A DNA stretch of 42,450 bases from assembly GCA_019636945.1 (NCBI GenBank), contig JAHBWO010000020.1, positions 1 to 42,450 on the forward strand, read 5' to 3'. The notes under the pieces were generated by a model that was not told where the DNA came from, made no database searches, and was given only the letters and a program-made list of their open reading frames with translations. Numbering within the stretch: the stretch's first letter is position 1; the number at the start of each line of letters is the position of its first letter. Shown one piece after another: positions 39,962 through 42,450 of this stretch. The stretch is from Nitrospira sp. (GTDB lineage Bacteria; Nitrospirota; Nitrospiria; Nitrospirales; Nitrospiraceae). Both the position numbers and the translations under genes were made by a program.

Positions 39962-40183
39962 ATGACACGACCCATGTTGTGGCCACTCGGAGTCGTCTGT
40001 GCCGTCGGACTGTTGTCCGGCTGCAGTGGGAACGACAACGTGCCGGTCATCACACCCAGTGGACCCACTGCCGCCGTAGAAGAGCAGCGCATCGTTCCAT
40101 CCGATGCCTTGACCGCTGAAGAGGCATCGTTGATCACCCAGGCCGACTCTGAACCGGCTCCGGCTTTACTGCCGGACCTGTAA
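39962..40183 (+). CDS. Small lipoprotein of unknown function
   Basis: The 73-residue protein starts at an ATG with AGAGGGAGCAG upstream. The signal sequence (WPLGVVCAVGLLSGC) ends in the lipobox L-S-G-C with Cys at residue 21, followed by S-G-N. The mature part of about 50 residues is acidic and Pro/Ala-rich (SDALTAEEASLITQADSEPA), with no known domain. The gene lies 42 bases before the DUF4331 gene and diverges from the ECF sigma gene, so it is probably the first gene of the regulated operon. A structural or accessory role with the DUF4331 protein is possible. Confidence 0.72.
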   Translation: MTRPMLWPLGVVCAVGLLSGCSGNDNVPVITPSGPTAAVEEQRIVPSDALTAEEASLITQADSEPAPALLPDL

Positions 40184-40225
40184 TACACAACCAAGAAGCA
40201 GATGTCTTTCCAGAAGGAGGATTCC

Positions 40226-41716
40226 ATGTTTGCTCGATTTCGACCACTCGTTGCACTTGTACTCGCCGTACTCATGGCCTCGCCTGTCCTAGCAGCCAGC
40301 CATCGCGAAGCTCCTTTGATCTCAAACGATCCAGCCGCCGATATCACGGACTTCTATTTTTTTAGAAGCTGGCAGAACCCCGACAATGCTGTGCTCGTCA
40401 TGAACGTCATTCCAAGCCAGGAACCAGGGTCCGGACCCAATTACTTCAACTTCGCCGATGATGTGCTGTATGAAATCCACATCGACAACAATAAGAACAA
40501 CATCGCCGCAAACATTGTCTACCAGATCAGATTTAAAACGGAAATCCGCCAACCAGGCAATGTCTTTCCATTATCGTACGTGGCATTGCCACCGATTACC
40601 GCCCTTGCCGGAAACGGGTCTGAAGGACTTCTATTACGCCAGAGCTATACCGTCACAGAGGTCCGCTATGGGCAGCGGCCTCGAGACCTCGGGACTGGTG
40701 TGATGTATGCCGTCCCGTCAAACGTCGGTCCCCGCACGATGCCAAACTATGAAAACCTCGCTGAGAAGGGCATCTACTCTCTGAAAAACGGGGGCAGGAT
40801 CTTCGCCGGGCAACGTGATGAAACGTTCTACATCGATCTTGGAGGCACGTTCGACACATTGAACCTCCACATCTCGCCGATTCTGTCCAATGCCGACGAT
40901 GCAAATGATGCAACCATTGTTGGAGCACCTGGCCTCGGCACCGCCGATACGTTCAGTGGTTTCAACGTCAACACCATCGCGCTGGAGATTCCCATCAGCG
41001 AATTGATCGGGCCAAACGGGAACAAGGTGCTCGGTGCCTATGCAACCACGAGCCGCCCCAAGGTGACGGTGATCAAGAAGAATGGAGATCGCGACAGCAG
41101 TACCAGGTTTGTGCAGGTGGCGCGTATGGGTAATCCCCTCGTCAACGAGTTGATCATTGCGACGAATATGAAGGACAAGTGGAATGCCACGGATGCGGAG
41201 GACGAAAATGAGTTTGTCCCGTTCTACTGCAACTCGGCGCTGGCCACGGCACTCAATGCGGTGTTCAGCACGAGCTTCCCGACGACCAATCGCGAAGATC
41301 TCGTGAATGCCCTGCTTCGTTATGCTCCGGGACCGGCGGTCTGCGGATCGGGCAAGACGAACGAGGCATTGGCCGACCTCCTGCGGGTTGATTTGGATGT
41401 GCCACCAACCCCAGCGGGTGGACAGCGACGATTGGGCCCACTCGCGCATGACACCAGCGGTAATGCGACACCGGATCGGGCAGGCTGGCCGAACGGGCGC
41501 AGACCAAACGACGACGTCACCGATGTGGCACTCCGCGTCGTGGCCGGCATCCTGACAAACCCGACCGTCCCGAACTTGGGAGACGGCGTGAATTTCAACG
41601 TCGGCGCAGTCGGCAGCAACAAGACAGCCAATGGGATCGCGATGGAATTTCCTTTTCTTCCGACCCCATTCGACGGGCGGGATCGTCGGCATATCGATCC
41701 CAAAGAAGCCTTCTAG
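40226..41716 (+). CDS. Secreted DUF4331 family protein
   Basis: The 496-residue protein starts at the ATG at 40226, with a perfect AAGGAGG site; an upstream ATG at 40202 lies before that site and is unlikely. The signal peptide (LVALVLAVLMASPVLAAS) ends near 25. The mature N-terminus SHREAPLISNDPAADITDFYFF is the DUF4331 hallmark, and FYIDLGGTFDTLNL and VARMGNPLVNELII are further conserved stretches. The family is common in secreted or periplasmic proteins of environmental bacteria and is uncharacterised. The position next to an ECF sigma/cupin anti-sigma pair suggests stress-induced expression. A perfect hairpin follows the stop codon, and the TonB gene begins 62 bases after it. Confidence 0.85.
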   Translation: MFARFRPLVALVLAVLMASPVLAASHREAPLISNDPAADITDFYFFRSWQNPDNAVLVMNVIPSQEPGSGPNYFNFADDVLYEIHIDNNKNNIAANIVYQIRFKTEIRQPGNVFPLSYVALPPITALAGNGSEGLLLRQSYTVTEVRYGQRPRDLGTGVMYAVPSNVGPRTMPNYENLAEKGIYSLKNGGRIFAGQRDETFYIDLGGTFDTLNLHISPILSNADDANDATIVGAPGLGTADTFSGFNVNTIALEIPISELIGPNGNKVLGAYATTSRPKVTVIKKNGDRDSSTRFVQVARMGNPLVNELIIATNMKDKWNATDAEDENEFVPFYCNSALATALNAVFSTSFPTTNREDLVNALLRYAPGPAVCGSGKTNEALADLLRVDLDVPPTPAGGQRRLGPLAHDTSGNATPDRAGWPNGRRPNDDVTDVALRVVAGILTNPTVPNLGDGVNFNVGAVGSNKTANGIAMEFPFLPTPFDGRDRRHIDPKEAF

Positions 41717-41726
41717 CCATGACGGA

Positions 41727-41754
41727 GGGGTGCCGCGTTAAGACGCGGCACCCC
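41727..41754 (+). terminator. Strong GC-rich hairpin after the DUF4331 gene
   Basis: Arms 41727-41738 (GGGGTGCCGCGT) and 41743-41754 pair perfectly over 12 bp around a TAAG loop. The hairpin starts 11 bases after the stop codon. No T run follows, so termination may be partial and the TonB gene may be read through. Confidence 0.55.
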
Positions 41755-41778
41755 GCATCGCAGACGGATGTTCACCCC

Positions 41779-42450
41779 ATGAAACCAGGACAGACCACGG
41801 TAGCAACACCGTCTCACCTTGCGCAGGGATGGCTCACCTCGCTGGCCCTTCATGGATTCTTGCTGTGTGCGGTGATTGTATTCGCTCGTGAATCTCCGAT
41901 CACCCTTTCGACGGAACGGTTTCAATGGGATGTCACACTCGTCCAATCCACACACATACCCAAGTCGTCTACTCCACCCACAAACGTTGCAATGCAGCCT
42001 AGCGAACAAATGCCGGCTCCGCAGTCAGCTGCAATACATCGATCACCTCGAGCTGCCACTCCTTACAGCAAGGCAGTGGGAACCGTTCAGCCCATGGTTG
42101 ATCCCAAGAGCCTCAGTGAACCGGAACCCAGTGCGTCAATGCACCAGGTCTCGCCTCAATCGGAATCGACTCACGCAGATTCAGCTCCCACAGTGCCGCC
42201 AACGACTGATGAACCTATGGCCGCTCAGGCTGCCCCTCAGCCTGAAGAGTCACTGCGGACTGACGCAACCACCCCGAGCTCCAGTACGATGCCTGACCCC
42301 ATTCCATCCTCAGTCGATCCCTCTCCGTCGCAAAGTGCAGCGGTAACACCGGTTGAGGCTGTTTCATCGCCGCGGCCTGACTACGGCTGGCTTCAACAGG
42401 CAATCTTCAGACGATTGGAGGAACTCAAGCGGTCTTCCAATCCATTCCTC
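41779..42450 (+). CDS. tonB: TonB energy-transducing protein, N-terminal part (cut by window edge)
   Basis: The frame is open from the ATG at 41779 to the right edge (224 codons). A single membrane helix (WLTSLALHGFLLCAVIVFA, about residues 18-36) anchors the protein. A long linker rich in Pro, Ser, Thr, Ala and Gln (about 60-195) fits the periplasm-spanning region. The last visible residues, DYGWLQQAIFRRLEELKRSSNP, match the start of the TonB C-terminal domain, where [YW]-x-x-x-[IL]-x-x-x-[IL]-x-x-x-K is typical. TonB couples the proton gradient via ExbBD to outer-membrane receptors such as the one at 35593-37659. The remaining domain lies outside the window. The linker is unusually Ser/Thr-rich for TonB, which often has Pro-Lys/Pro-Glu repeats. 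Confidence 0.8.
   Translation, partial: MKPGQTTVATPSHLAQGWLTSLALHGFLLCAVIVFARESPITLSTERFQWDVTLVQSTHIPKSSTPPTNVAMQPSEQMPAPQSAAIHRSPRAATPYSKAVGTVQPMVDPKSLSEPEPSASMHQVSPQSESTHADSAPTVPPTTDEPMAAQAAPQPEESLRTDATTPSSSTMPDPIPSSVDPSPSQSAAVTPVEAVSSPRPDYGWLQQAIFRRLEELKRSSNPFL

Noticed and set aside
40718..41692. Open frame of 324 codons antisense to the DUF4331 gene
   Set aside because: It lies wholly inside a gene with a signal peptide, perfect ribosome site and family motifs; the antisense product has no domain character.
1..42450. tRNA, rRNA, insertion sequences or integrases
   Set aside because: No T-loop-bearing cloverleaf, rRNA segment, transposase motif or flanking inverted repeats with target duplications were found on either strand.

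Overview
The window looks like a chromosomal segment of a Gram-negative, hopanoid- and carotenoid-making bacterium. Outer-membrane machinery supports this: a TonB receptor, TonB itself, an RND pump and several lipoproteins. HpnA, a CruF-type carotenoid enzyme, abundant single-domain PilZ proteins and the gene style fit the Nitrospirota (Nitrospira-like). That assignment is inference; there is no rRNA, tRNA, phage, insertion sequence or CRISPR array to help.

Left part (1-10000). The start of a CstA-type transporter runs off the left edge. Four small PilZ (c-di-GMP receptor) genes lie either side of a compact six-gene minus-strand operon (7099 to 1594). The operon encodes a split phosphonopyruvate/sulfopyruvate-type decarboxylase, an aminoethylphosphonate-type transaminase, a PntC-like nucleotidyltransferase, a CDP-alcohol phosphotransferase fused to a degenerate nucleotidyltransferase-like domain, and a flippase-like membrane protein. 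It reads as a route for making, CDP-activating and transferring a phosphonate (probably 2-aminoethylphosphonate) head group to a lipid or glycan. No PEP mutase is visible beside it. The fourth PilZ gene carries a frameshift. A tandem pair of secreted paralogues sits between the operon and the last PilZ genes.

Middle (10000-25000). A TetR regulator, membrane-fusion protein and RND permease form an efflux operon. Then come an SCP2 protein, a divergent pyruvoyl AdoMet-decarboxylase-family protein, a tiny zinc-ribbon protein, a DUF2914/FKBP/DUF1499 operon, and a minus-strand run of poorly known genes. That run includes a lipoprotein, two Cys-rich proteins (one with PHD-like C4HC3 spacing) and a large secreted propeller-like protein.

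Right part (25000-42450). Isoprenoid genes (ispA, hpnA, cruF) are followed by small envelope proteins and an unlisted 48-residue membrane protein. Next are a secreted M12-like metalloprotease and a separate protein resembling only its propeptide, then a histidine-kinase-like protein lacking the phosphoacceptor His. After a DNA glycosylase come nikR with a TonB receptor (probable nickel uptake), and an ECF sigma/cupin anti-sigma pair divergent from a lipoprotein, a DUF4331 protein and a TonB protein cut by the right edge.

Two cross-cutting patterns stand out. (NTTTCAC)4 heptamer tracts end 8-9 nt before two start codons that lack a Shine-Dalgarno sequence. A shared palindrome, CTTTGT-ACAAAG, lies upstream of two neighbouring genes.
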